64,000 bases of DNA from assembly GCA_046351095.1 (NCBI GenBank), contig JAXLZC010000001.1:3038001-3102000 (forward strand). The letters run 5' to 3'. This DNA is from BQWY01 sp046351095. Lineage in GTDB: Bacteria > Nitrospirota > Nitrospiria > Nitrospirales > Nitrospiraceae. Below are positions 35,907 through 42,930 of the stretch, piece by piece; the first letter of the stretch is position 1; every line of letters starts with the position of its first letter. Under the pieces are notes generated by a model. The model was not told the DNA's origin. It made no database searches and saw only the letters and a list, made by a program, of their open reading frames with translations. The translations under genes and the position numbers were made by a program.

Positions 35907-38120
35907 TTAGAATTCCTCGAAATCGTCGTGCTTGCGCTTTGCGCTCGCCGCGACCGGCTCTGGGCGGCCACCGGTCTTGGCCGATGTTTTGACCATCGCC
36001 TTGACCGGCGGCTTGGCCGCCGGTTTCGACGCTGAGGAATAGCCGACGCCCGGATTGCTTGCCGGCCCCTCGCTCAATTTAAACGCCACCACCTGGCGGG
36101 TCAGTTCCTCGGCCTGTTCGGTCATGGACTGACTGGCGCTGGTGGTCTCTTCGACGAGCGCGGCGTTCTGCTGGGTGCCCTCGTCCATCTGGCTGATGGC
36201 CTTGTTCACCTGATCGATGCCCTGGGCCTGCTCCTGGCTGGCGGCGGCGATCTCGGCGATGATGTCCGTGACGCGCTTGACCGAGCCCACGATCTCGTCG
36301 AGCGTCTTGCCCGATTGATTCACCAACTCGGATCCGTCCGACACGCGTTGGATGGATTCGTTGATGAGGCCCTTGATCTCCTTGGCGGCGGTGGCGGAGC
36401 GTTGCGCGAGGTTGCGCACTTCCGTGGCGACGACGGCGAAGCCGCGGCCATGTTCGCCGGCTCGGGCGGCTTCGACGGCCGCGTTCAAGGCCAAGAGGTT
36501 GGTCTGGAACGCGATCTCGTCGATAACGGTGATGATGTCGGCGATCTTCTTGCTGCTCTTGTTGATCTCCTCCATGGCGGAGACGGCGCGGGTGGTGATG
36601 CTGCCGCCCTTGTCGGCCACGTCGCGGGCGGCGATGGCCAACTGATTGGCCTGTTTCGCATTGTCCGCGTTCTGCTTGACGGTGGAGGTCATCTCTTCCA
36701 TGGAGGCACTGGTCTCCTCCAAGGCGCCGGCCTGTTGGCTGGTCCGTTGGGCGAGATCCTCGTTGCCCTTGGTGATCTCCTGGGCGGCAGCGGAGACGTT
36801 TGCAACCGCGTCCTTCACCGCGATGATGGTTTTGGTCAGGTTGTGGACCACGGCGTTGATGCTGCCTTTGATCTTGTCCAATTCGCCCGAATAGGCTCCC
36901 TGCATCTCCTGGGTGAGATCGCTCTCGGAGAGGCGCCCCAAGACGTGCTGCGCTTCGGCGACGAGCCGTTCCATTTCGGCCTTCGCCTTCTGCTGGGCAG
37001 TGATGTCGGTGGCGAACTTGACGACCTTGTAGACCTTCCCGTCGGCGTTGACGATGGGATTGTAGGAGGCCTGAATCCAGATCTCCTTGCCGCCCTTGCC
37101 GAGGCGTTTGTAGACGCCGGCATCGAACTCGCCGCGATTGAGTTTCTGCCAGAAGGCGGCATAGTCGCTGGAGCTGGTGTAGCTGGGCTCGCAGAACATC
37201 CGGTGGTGCTGCCCCTTGATCTCGCCCAGGGTGTAGCCGAGGCAGTTCAAGAAGTTGTCGTTGGCGGTGAGGATGGTGCCGTCGAGGTTGAACTCGATGG
37301 CGGCCTGGGCCTTGTTGACCGCATTCAGTTTGCCCTCGAACTCCGCTGCTTTGTTCTTCTGCTCGGTGATATCGGTGGCGAACTTGACGACTTTGTAGAC
37401 TTTCCCGGTGGCGTTGAGGATGGGGTTGTAGGAGGCCTGAATCCAAATCTCCTTGCCGCCCTTGCCGAGGCGTTTGTAGACGCCGGCGTCGAACTCACCG
37501 CGATTGAGTTTCTGCCAGAAGGCGGCGTAGTTGCCCGAATTGGTGTAGCTGGGCTCGCAGAACATCCGGTGGTGCTGGCCCTTGATCTCGCCCAGGCTGT
37601 AGCCCAGGCAGTTCAAGAAGTTGTCGTTGGCGGTGAGGATGGTGCCGTCGAGGTTGAACTCGATGGCAGCCTGGGCCTTATTGATCGCGTTGAGTTTGCC
37701 CTCGAATTCCGCCGCCTTGTTCTTTTGTTCGGTGATATCGGTGGCGAACTTCATGACCTTATAGGGTTTGCCGTTCGCATCCATGATCGGGTTGTAGGAG
37801 GCCTGGATCCAGATCTCCTTGCCGCCCTTGCCGAGGCGTTTGTAGACGCCGGCGTCGAACTCACCGCGATTGAGTTTCTGCCAGAAGGCGGCATAGTCGC
37901 TGGAGCTGGTGTAGCTGGGGTCGCAGAACATGCGGTGGTGTTGGCCTCTGATTTCGCTGAGGCTGTAGCCGAGGCAGTTCAAAAAATTGGAGTTCGCGGT
38001 GACGATGGTGCCGTCCAGATTGAACTCGATGACGGCTTGAACACGATCGATCGCTTGGACGCGAGCGGCCAGATCGTTGACGTCGACGGACACGCGCGAT
38101 GAAAACCATTTCTTCAACAT
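35907..38120 (-). CDS. Soluble methyl-accepting chemotaxis protein with three near-identical PAS repeats (MCP2)
   Basis: A 737-residue cytosolic receptor. Three PAS units of 122 residues (from about residues 31, 153 and 275) each carry GQHHRMFC, FWQKLNRGEFDAGVYKRLG and KEIWIQASYNPI, so they are recent tandem duplications. The signalling domain (about 430-690) is nearly identical to that of MCP1. The variable linker ends in H-D-D-F-E-E-F. BdlA-like PAS-MCPs in other bacteria respond to redox or internal cues; the ligand here is unknown. A FliA-type promoter and conserved leader lie upstream. Confidence 0.95.
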   Translation of the reverse strand: MLKKWFSSRVSVDVNDLAARVQAIDRVQAVIEFNLDGTIVTANSNFLNCLGYSLSEIRGQHHRMFCDPSYTSSSDYAAFWQKLNRGEFDAGVYKRLGKGGKEIWIQASYNPIMDANGKPYKVMKFATDITEQKNKAAEFEGKLNAINKAQAAIEFNLDGTILTANDNFLNCLGYSLGEIKGQHHRMFCEPSYTNSGNYAAFWQKLNRGEFDAGVYKRLGKGGKEIWIQASYNPILNATGKVYKVVKFATDITEQKNKAAEFEGKLNAVNKAQAAIEFNLDGTILTANDNFLNCLGYTLGEIKGQHHRMFCEPSYTSSSDYAAFWQKLNRGEFDAGVYKRLGKGGKEIWIQASYNPIVNADGKVYKVVKFATDITAQQKAKAEMERLVAEAQHVLGRLSESDLTQEMQGAYSGELDKIKGSINAVVHNLTKTIIAVKDAVANVSAAAQEITKGNEDLAQRTSQQAGALEETSASMEEMTSTVKQNADNAKQANQLAIAARDVADKGGSITTRAVSAMEEINKSSKKIADIITVIDEIAFQTNLLALNAAVEAARAGEHGRGFAVVATEVRNLAQRSATAAKEIKGLINESIQRVSDGSELVNQSGKTLDEIVGSVKRVTDIIAEIAAASQEQAQGIDQVNKAISQMDEGTQQNAALVEETTSASQSMTEQAEELTRQVVAFKLSEGPASNPGVGYSSASKPAAKPPVKAMVKTSAKTGGRPEPVAASAKRKHDDFEEF
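36990..38030 (-). repeat. Tandem 366-bp PAS-coding repeats in MCP2
   Basis: Three consecutive 366-bp units (about 38030-37665, 37664-37299 and 37298 down to roughly 36990, the last diverging near its end) keep very high nucleotide identity. Two similar units occur in MCP3 at about 40970-40260. Such identity in codon third positions points to recent duplication or gene conversion. Confidence 0.8.
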
Positions 38121-38162
38121 GAGAGACTCTCCTTGAGAGCGATGAGGAATTCGCTACTCTCT

Positions 38163-38331
38163 TTCGGACGCCTACCTTGATTCGAGTGAACACAGGATGC
38201 ATTGACTCAGGCTATGAACACTGAGAGTCGGGCGGGCCTGGCCGAAACCGCCGTCTCTCCTCGCAATACCTATCGAACGGTGCAGCCCACAATGTGGTAG
38301 GACGGCGAGCAATCCATGCGCTCGCGAGTCG
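38163..38331 (-). promoter_or_regulatory. Conserved 5' leader element of MCP2 (copy B)
   Basis: The homologue of the MCP1 leader. The core 38221-38273 differs from copy A at only a few positions, while the flanks are much more diverged. Its 3' strand GACTCTC is perfectly complementary to GAGAGTC, which overlaps the MCP2 ribosome binding site. Pairing within the core (GAGAG/CTCTC) and pairing to the binding site are mutually exclusive, as in translational switches. The function is inferred, and no ligand is suggested by the sequence. Confidence 0.55.
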
Positions 38332-38386
38332 CCCCTAGTCCTGGTGGGCTCTACGATACTCAACGTATGTAAAGTCCGATGCTTTC

Positions 38387-38414
38387 TTGTCGGACTACAT
38401 AGGACAAACCTTTA
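38387..38414 (-). promoter_or_regulatory. FliA (sigma28)-type promoter of MCP2
   Basis: On the - strand TAAAGGTT, 12 bp, then TCCGACAA. Boxes and spacing are the same as for MCP1, and the -35 box matches the sigma28 consensus slightly better. Transcription would start about 260 nt before the MCP2 ATG. Confidence 0.78.
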
Positions 38415-38619
38415 GGATAATCCTTGATGAAACCATTCGATGTGGGAACGGTTCGTGGGCGAGTTTGCTATCATCAGGCGGCAAGGGGGATCTAGAGCCC
38501 TAGCACGGGGAGGGGGGCCGAAATGCCGTGAGTCTTGTGGGCGACGAGGGCTGATAGCAGAGCACTGAAGATGGACAAGGATGAGGGGGAATGAGAAACA
38601 GCGGAAAGCGCGTCGTAGG

Positions 38620-38644
38620 CTCGGCCGGGCGGCGCCCGGCCGAG
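38620..38644 (-). terminator. Terminator-like hairpin after cheW2
   Basis: Perfect 11-bp arms (CTCGGCCGGGC / GCCCGGCCGAG) with a 3-nt loop begin 11 nt after the cheW2 stop. There is no U-tract. It probably marks the end of the long che operon before the separately promoted MCP2. Confidence 0.5.
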
Positions 38645-38655
38645 TGAGACGGAGG

Positions 38656-39147
38656 TTAGGCGGCTACGGGCTGCATGACGCGGGCGTCCACGCTGTTCAT
38701 GAGGCGATCGATGTTGAGAAATGCGACCAATTGATCGTTTGATTTTCCGATTCCGTCCAGGAAGGTGACGTCGACCGAGGAGCCGAATTCGGGAGCTGGT
38801 TGAATGTCTTTTTTCGCGATCTGGAGTACGTCAGAGACCGTATCCACCACTAACCCGATCGTCTTCGTGCCAAGAACGACCACCACGATGACGGTAAACA
38901 TCGTATATTCCACCGTGGGCATCGAAAAGCGTGTGCGCAATTCGACGATGGGGACGATGGTCCCGCGCAGATTCAAGATGCCCTTGATGTAGGGCGGCGC
39001 ATTCGGAATCTTCGTGACGCCTGTGTAGCCTTTGATTTCCTGCACCCGCAAGATATCGACCCCGTAACTTTCGTCCCCAAGACGAAAAGTCAGAAATTGA
39101 CTTTCGTCGTCACCGACCCGATCGCGTTGTTGCGTAGTGTCATACAT
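38656..39147 (-). CDS. cheW: Chemotaxis coupling protein CheW (copy 2)
   Basis: A 163-residue CheW with DESYGVDILRVQEIKGY, NLRGTIVPIVELRTRF and VVDTVSDVLQIAKKD. It is nearly identical to copy 3 and clearly different from copy 1, so copies 2 and 3 arose by recent duplication together with the adjacent MCP genes. It follows MCP3 by 45 bp. SD GAAGGA. Confidence 0.96.
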   Translation of the reverse strand: MYDTTQQRDRVGDDESQFLTFRLGDESYGVDILRVQEIKGYTGVTKIPNAPPYIKGILNLRGTIVPIVELRTRFSMPTVEYTMFTVIVVVVLGTKTIGLVVDTVSDVLQIAKKDIQPAPEFGSSVDVTFLDGIGKSNDQLVAFLNIDRLMNSVDARVMQPVAA

Positions 39148-39192
39148 AGCGGTCCTTCTTTCCTTCTGCGCGCGCGTGGGCGGCGTGGATTG

Positions 39193-42100
39193 TTAGAACT
39201 CCTCGAAGTCGTCGTGTTTCGCCTTGCCGCCGCCTGCCGCCACCGTTTCATGATGGGCCGCGGCCGGCTTATTCGCTGGCTTTGCCTCCGGTTTCGGCAT
39301 CGCCTTCGCCATGGGCTTGGGGCCCGTCATGGCCGGGGCCGGCGACACCTTGGCGCCGCCGCTGCCGCCGTTGACTTTGAAGGCGACGACCTGGCGGGAG
39401 AGTTCCTTGGCCTGCTCAGTCATGGACTGGCTGGCGCTGGTCGTCTCTTCCACGAGGGCGGCGTTCTGCTGCGTCCCCTCGTCCATCTGGCTGATGGCCT
39501 TGTTCACCTGGTCGATGCCCTGCGCTTGTTCCTGCGAGGCCGCGGCGATCTCGGCGATGATGTCCGTGACGCGCTTGACCGAGCCGACGATCTCTTCCAG
39601 CGTCTTGCCCGATTGATTCACCAACTCGGATCCGTCGCTGACGCGCTGGATGGACTCGTTGATGAGCCCCTTGATCTCCTTGGCGGCGGTGGCGGAGCGT
39701 TGCGCGAGGTTGCGCACCTCCGTGGCGACGACGGCGAAGCCGCGGCCATGTTCGCCGGCTCGGGCGGCTTCGACGGCCGCGTTCAAGGCCAACAAGTTGG
39801 TCTGGAAGGCGATCTCGTCGATGACGGTGATGATGTCGGCGATCTTCTTGCTGCTCTTGTTGATTTCCTCCATGGCGGTGACGGCGCGGGTGGTGATGCT
39901 GCCGCCCTTGTCGGCCACGTCGCGGGCGGCGATCGCCAACTGATTGGCCTGCTTGGCGTTGTCCGCGTTCTGTTTGACGGTGGAGGTCATCTCTTCCATG
40001 GAGGCGCTGGTCTCCTCCAGGGCGCCGGCCTGCTGCGAGGTCCGTTGGGCGAGATCCTCGTTGCCCTTGGTGATCTCCTGGGCGGCGGCCGAGACGTTCT
40101 CGACCGCGTCCTTCACCGTGACGATGGTTTTGGTCAGGTTGTGGACCACGGCGTTGATGCTCGTCTTAATCTTGTCGAGCTCGCCTGAATATTCCCCGGC
40201 CATACTGGTGGTCAAGTCGCTCTCGGAGAGGCGCCCCAAGACCGCCTGCGCTTCGGCGACGAGCCGTTCCATTTCGGCCTTCGCCTTCTGCTGGGCGGTG
40301 ATGTCGGTGGCGAACTTGACGACCTTGTAGACCTTCCCATTGGCGTTGACGATGGGATTGTAGGAGGCCTGAATCCAGATCTCCTTGCCGCCCTTGCCCA
40401 GGCGTTTGTAGACGCCGGCGTCGAACTCGCCGCGATTGAGCTTCTGCCAGAAGGCGGCATAGTCGCCGGAATTGGTGTAGCTGGGCTCGCAGAACATCCG
40501 GTGGTGTTGGCCCTTGATCTCGCCCAGGCTGTAGCCCAGGCAGTTCAAGAAGTTGTCGTTGGCGGTGAGGACGGTGCCGTCGAGGTTGAACTCGATGGCG
40601 GCCTGGGCCTTGTTGACGGCGTTGATCTTGCCCTCGAACTCCGCCGATTTGTTCTTCTGCTCGGTGATATCGGTGGCGAACTTCATGACCTTATAGGGCT
40701 TTCCGTTGGCATCCATGATCGGGTTGTAGGAAGCCTGGATCCAGATTTCTTTGCCGCCCTTGCCGAGGCGTTTGTAGACGCCGGCGTCGAACTCGCCGCG
40801 ATTGAGTTTCTGCCAGAAGGCGGTGTAGTCGCCGGAATTGGTGTAGCTGGGCTCGCAGAACATCCGGTGGTGCTGGCCCTTGATCTCGTCGAGGGAGTAG
40901 CCGAGCGCTTTCTGAAAGTTGTCGTTGGCGGTGAGGATGGTGCCGTCGAGATTGAACTCGATGACGGCTTGGGCCTTCCCGATGGCGTTGGTGACGCTCT
41001 TAACCTCCGCGGCCTGGGCTTGCGCAGCCTCGGCGGCCGTCTTCTGTTCCACCATCGATCGACTCAACTGTTCCGCCATCCCGTTGAAGGCGAGTCCGGC
41101 TTGGGCGATCTCGTCGCTCCCCGTGACGGTGACGCGAGCCGCCAGGTTGCCTGCGGCAAGCGCGCGCGCCGAGGCGATCAGTTCCGACAATCGCTTGACC
41201 AACTTCTTCCCGAACAACAATCCCATGAGCACGATCGGGATCATGCAGACGACGGCGGCGGTGAGGACCTGCCGTTGAATCGATTTGGCGCCGGCCGCGG
41301 CCATATCGAGCGGCGACCGTACGAGGAGCGACCAGTTCATGCCGGCAAAGCCCATGGCGCCTTTCAAATGCGCATACCCGACGGCTTGCAGGATGTCCTT
41401 CCGGGCATGGAGCGCGTTGGTGTAGCCCCGTTCGCCGCGTACGGCTTTTCGGGCGACCTCCAAACCGGCATCCGCAAGGTTGACCTTCAAAATATTGTTG
41501 AAGTCGCGGACGATCTTTTCCGTCCCGGAGGAGGAAGGATCGTAATCCACGAGGATGCGGCCGGAGCTGTCGAGCAGGGTGGCTTCGAGGTGGTCATGGC
41601 CGGTCGTCTTCAACGTCGCGACGCCTGCGCGAATCACGTCCTCGACGATCGAGAACTTCGTGCGGTTACTCCAATAGCCGACGACCTGCCCGTTGCGATA
41701 GACGGGTGCGGAAAATCCAATGGTCAGCGCATCGTCTCCGAGATAGGCACGCTTTACGTCGGGATCGACGTGGATGTCCTCGACGAAGGTGCCGCTCAGC
41801 GCGTCGTTCCCGGGTGCGGAGTAGGGCATCTTCGTGGTGAACTGTTTGGCCTTGAGGGCCTGGAACCACGGCGTATCGCTGAAATTTTTTGCGTACAGTG
41901 GGCGGGTATCGATCGGTTTGCCGTCCGCGTCGCGTGTGTTGACGGCGACGAGGCGGCCGCCGGTGTCCACCAAGAGCGTTAGGTAATAATTGTCGTAGGT
42001 GTCGACATATTGGTTCATGACCTTGACGAGTTGGCTCTTCTCCTCGTCCGGGACGTACCAGTCGGTGACGTTGAACACAGCCGAATTCAGGCCGAACGCT

Positions 42101-42321
42101 TGAACGTCGCCGTATCGCTCGAACAGATTCCGATCGACGGTGTCGGCCATATTGACCGCGGCATATTCGAATTGCTGCCCGACGCCGTCGACGATGCCGG
42201 TGGAGGCGGAAAACGCGATCCAGCCCACGACCGACATGGGGACGAGGGCGAACAGCACGAACAACAGCACCAACTTCGTCGTCATTCCGATCGAGCGTGT
42301 GGTCGTGCTTGAGGAATGCAT
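39193..42321 (-). CDS. Transmembrane methyl-accepting chemotaxis protein with Cache, HAMP and two PAS domains (MCP3)
   Basis: A 1042-residue receptor. TM1 is at about 15-39 and TM2 at about 352-370. Between them is a periplasmic double-Cache-type domain (for example LTLLVDTGGRLVAVNTRD and DTPWFQALKAKQF). A HAMP domain (371-424) is followed by two BdlA-like PAS units (from about 451 and 573) close to those of MCP2, then the signalling hairpin with the same tip as MCP1 and MCP2. The C-terminus ends K-H-D-D-F-E-E-F. It can therefore combine an extracellular ligand with internal redox-type signals. It lies in the main che operon, 41 bp after cheW1. Confidence 0.95.
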   Translation of the reverse strand: MHSSSTTTRSIGMTTKLVLLFVLFALVPMSVVGWIAFSASTGIVDGVGQQFEYAAVNMADTVDRNLFERYGDVQAFGLNSAVFNVTDWYVPDEEKSQLVKVMNQYVDTYDNYYLTLLVDTGGRLVAVNTRDADGKPIDTRPLYAKNFSDTPWFQALKAKQFTTKMPYSAPGNDALSGTFVEDIHVDPDVKRAYLGDDALTIGFSAPVYRNGQVVGYWSNRTKFSIVEDVIRAGVATLKTTGHDHLEATLLDSSGRILVDYDPSSSGTEKIVRDFNNILKVNLADAGLEVARKAVRGERGYTNALHARKDILQAVGYAHLKGAMGFAGMNWSLLVRSPLDMAAAGAKSIQRQVLTAAVVCMIPIVLMGLLFGKKLVKRLSELIASARALAAGNLAARVTVTGSDEIAQAGLAFNGMAEQLSRSMVEQKTAAEAAQAQAAEVKSVTNAIGKAQAVIEFNLDGTILTANDNFQKALGYSLDEIKGQHHRMFCEPSYTNSGDYTAFWQKLNRGEFDAGVYKRLGKGGKEIWIQASYNPIMDANGKPYKVMKFATDITEQKNKSAEFEGKINAVNKAQAAIEFNLDGTVLTANDNFLNCLGYSLGEIKGQHHRMFCEPSYTNSGDYAAFWQKLNRGEFDAGVYKRLGKGGKEIWIQASYNPIVNANGKVYKVVKFATDITAQQKAKAEMERLVAEAQAVLGRLSESDLTTSMAGEYSGELDKIKTSINAVVHNLTKTIVTVKDAVENVSAAAQEITKGNEDLAQRTSQQAGALEETSASMEEMTSTVKQNADNAKQANQLAIAARDVADKGGSITTRAVTAMEEINKSSKKIADIITVIDEIAFQTNLLALNAAVEAARAGEHGRGFAVVATEVRNLAQRSATAAKEIKGLINESIQRVSDGSELVNQSGKTLEEIVGSVKRVTDIIAEIAAASQEQAQGIDQVNKAISQMDEGTQQNAALVEETTSASQSMTEQAKELSRQVVAFKVNGGSGGAKVSPAPAMTGPKPMAKAMPKPEAKPANKPAAAHHETVAAGGGKAKHDDFEEF

Positions 42322-42362
42322 ATACGTACCTTACTCCGTTGCCGTGAAATGCATGGGGCGAT

Positions 42363-42866
42363 CTACTCTGCGGGCCCCGATATGGCGGTGTCCTCGAACA
42401 ACTGTTCGATGTTCAGAATGGCGACGAGTTTGTCGCCCGACTTGCCGATGCCGTTCAAGAAACTGACGTCGATGGTATGGCCGAATTCCGGAGGATCCTG
42501 AATATGGTCTTTGTCGATGTTCAACACATCAGACACCGAATCCACGATCAGCCCGACCACCTTTTCGCGGACGACCACGACGACGATGACGGTGAACATC
42601 GTGTATTTGGTTTCATCCATTTTGAATCGGCAGCGCAGATCGACGATGGGCACGATGGTGCCGCGCAGATTCAGTACGCCTTTGATGTATTGCGGCGTAT
42701 TGGGGATCCGGGTGACGGCGGTGTACCCTTTGATCTCTTGCACCTTTAAAATGTCGACACCGTAGAGTTCTTCGCCCAGGGTGAACGTGAGATATTGATT
42801 GTCGTCCGTCGATACGCCGACTTCTTGCGGAATGTCTTTGGGCTCGGTTGCCTGTACTGCCGACAT
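42363..42866 (-). CDS. cheW: Chemotaxis coupling protein CheW (copy 1)
   Basis: A 167-residue CheW (GEELYGVDILKVQEIKGYTA, NLRGTIVPIVDLRCRF, VDSVSDVLNI). It is the most divergent of the three and lies right after cheA, so it is probably the ancestral partner. A strong SD (AAGGAGGGG) precedes the ATG. Confidence 0.96.
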   Translation of the reverse strand: MSAVQATEPKDIPQEVGVSTDDNQYLTFTLGEELYGVDILKVQEIKGYTAVTRIPNTPQYIKGVLNLRGTIVPIVDLRCRFKMDETKYTMFTVIVVVVVREKVVGLIVDSVSDVLNIDKDHIQDPPEFGHTIDVSFLNGIGKSGDKLVAILNIEQLFEDTAISGPAE

Positions 42867-42930
42867 AACCCCTCCTTGTGCTCCGGCGGGTAGTGTCCCG
42901 TCCGATGCCGTTCGCCCGCGACGACGCGGT

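Larger units (their letters stand above)
38121..38655. other. 535-nt non-coding region between cheW2 and MCP2
   Basis: It mirrors the region before MCP1: a GC-rich perfect hairpin after cheW2, about 200 nt in which nothing was recognised, a FliA-type promoter and a leader of about 260 nt. The MCP2 ribosome binding site (AAGGAG) lies in a small hairpin CTCTC-AAG-GAGAG. Confidence 0.7.

Noticed and set aside
36990..38030. Regular 366-bp repeats could look like a CRISPR or satellite array.
   Set aside because: They encode in-frame PAS domains of a receptor and have no spacer structure.
36315..38102. A 595-codon + strand open frame opposite MCP2, and similar ones opposite MCP1 and MCP3.
   Set aside because: They are antisense shadows of conserved MCP coding DNA, with Gly/Val/Leu repeat composition, and repeat wherever the MCP repeats occur. 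The - strand frames carry all recognisable domains.
34852..38273. The MCP leaders as c-di-GMP (GEMM) riboswitches, which often precede chemoreceptor genes.
   Set aside because: The conserved GEMM sequences were not found; the core has a different sequence and pairing pattern.
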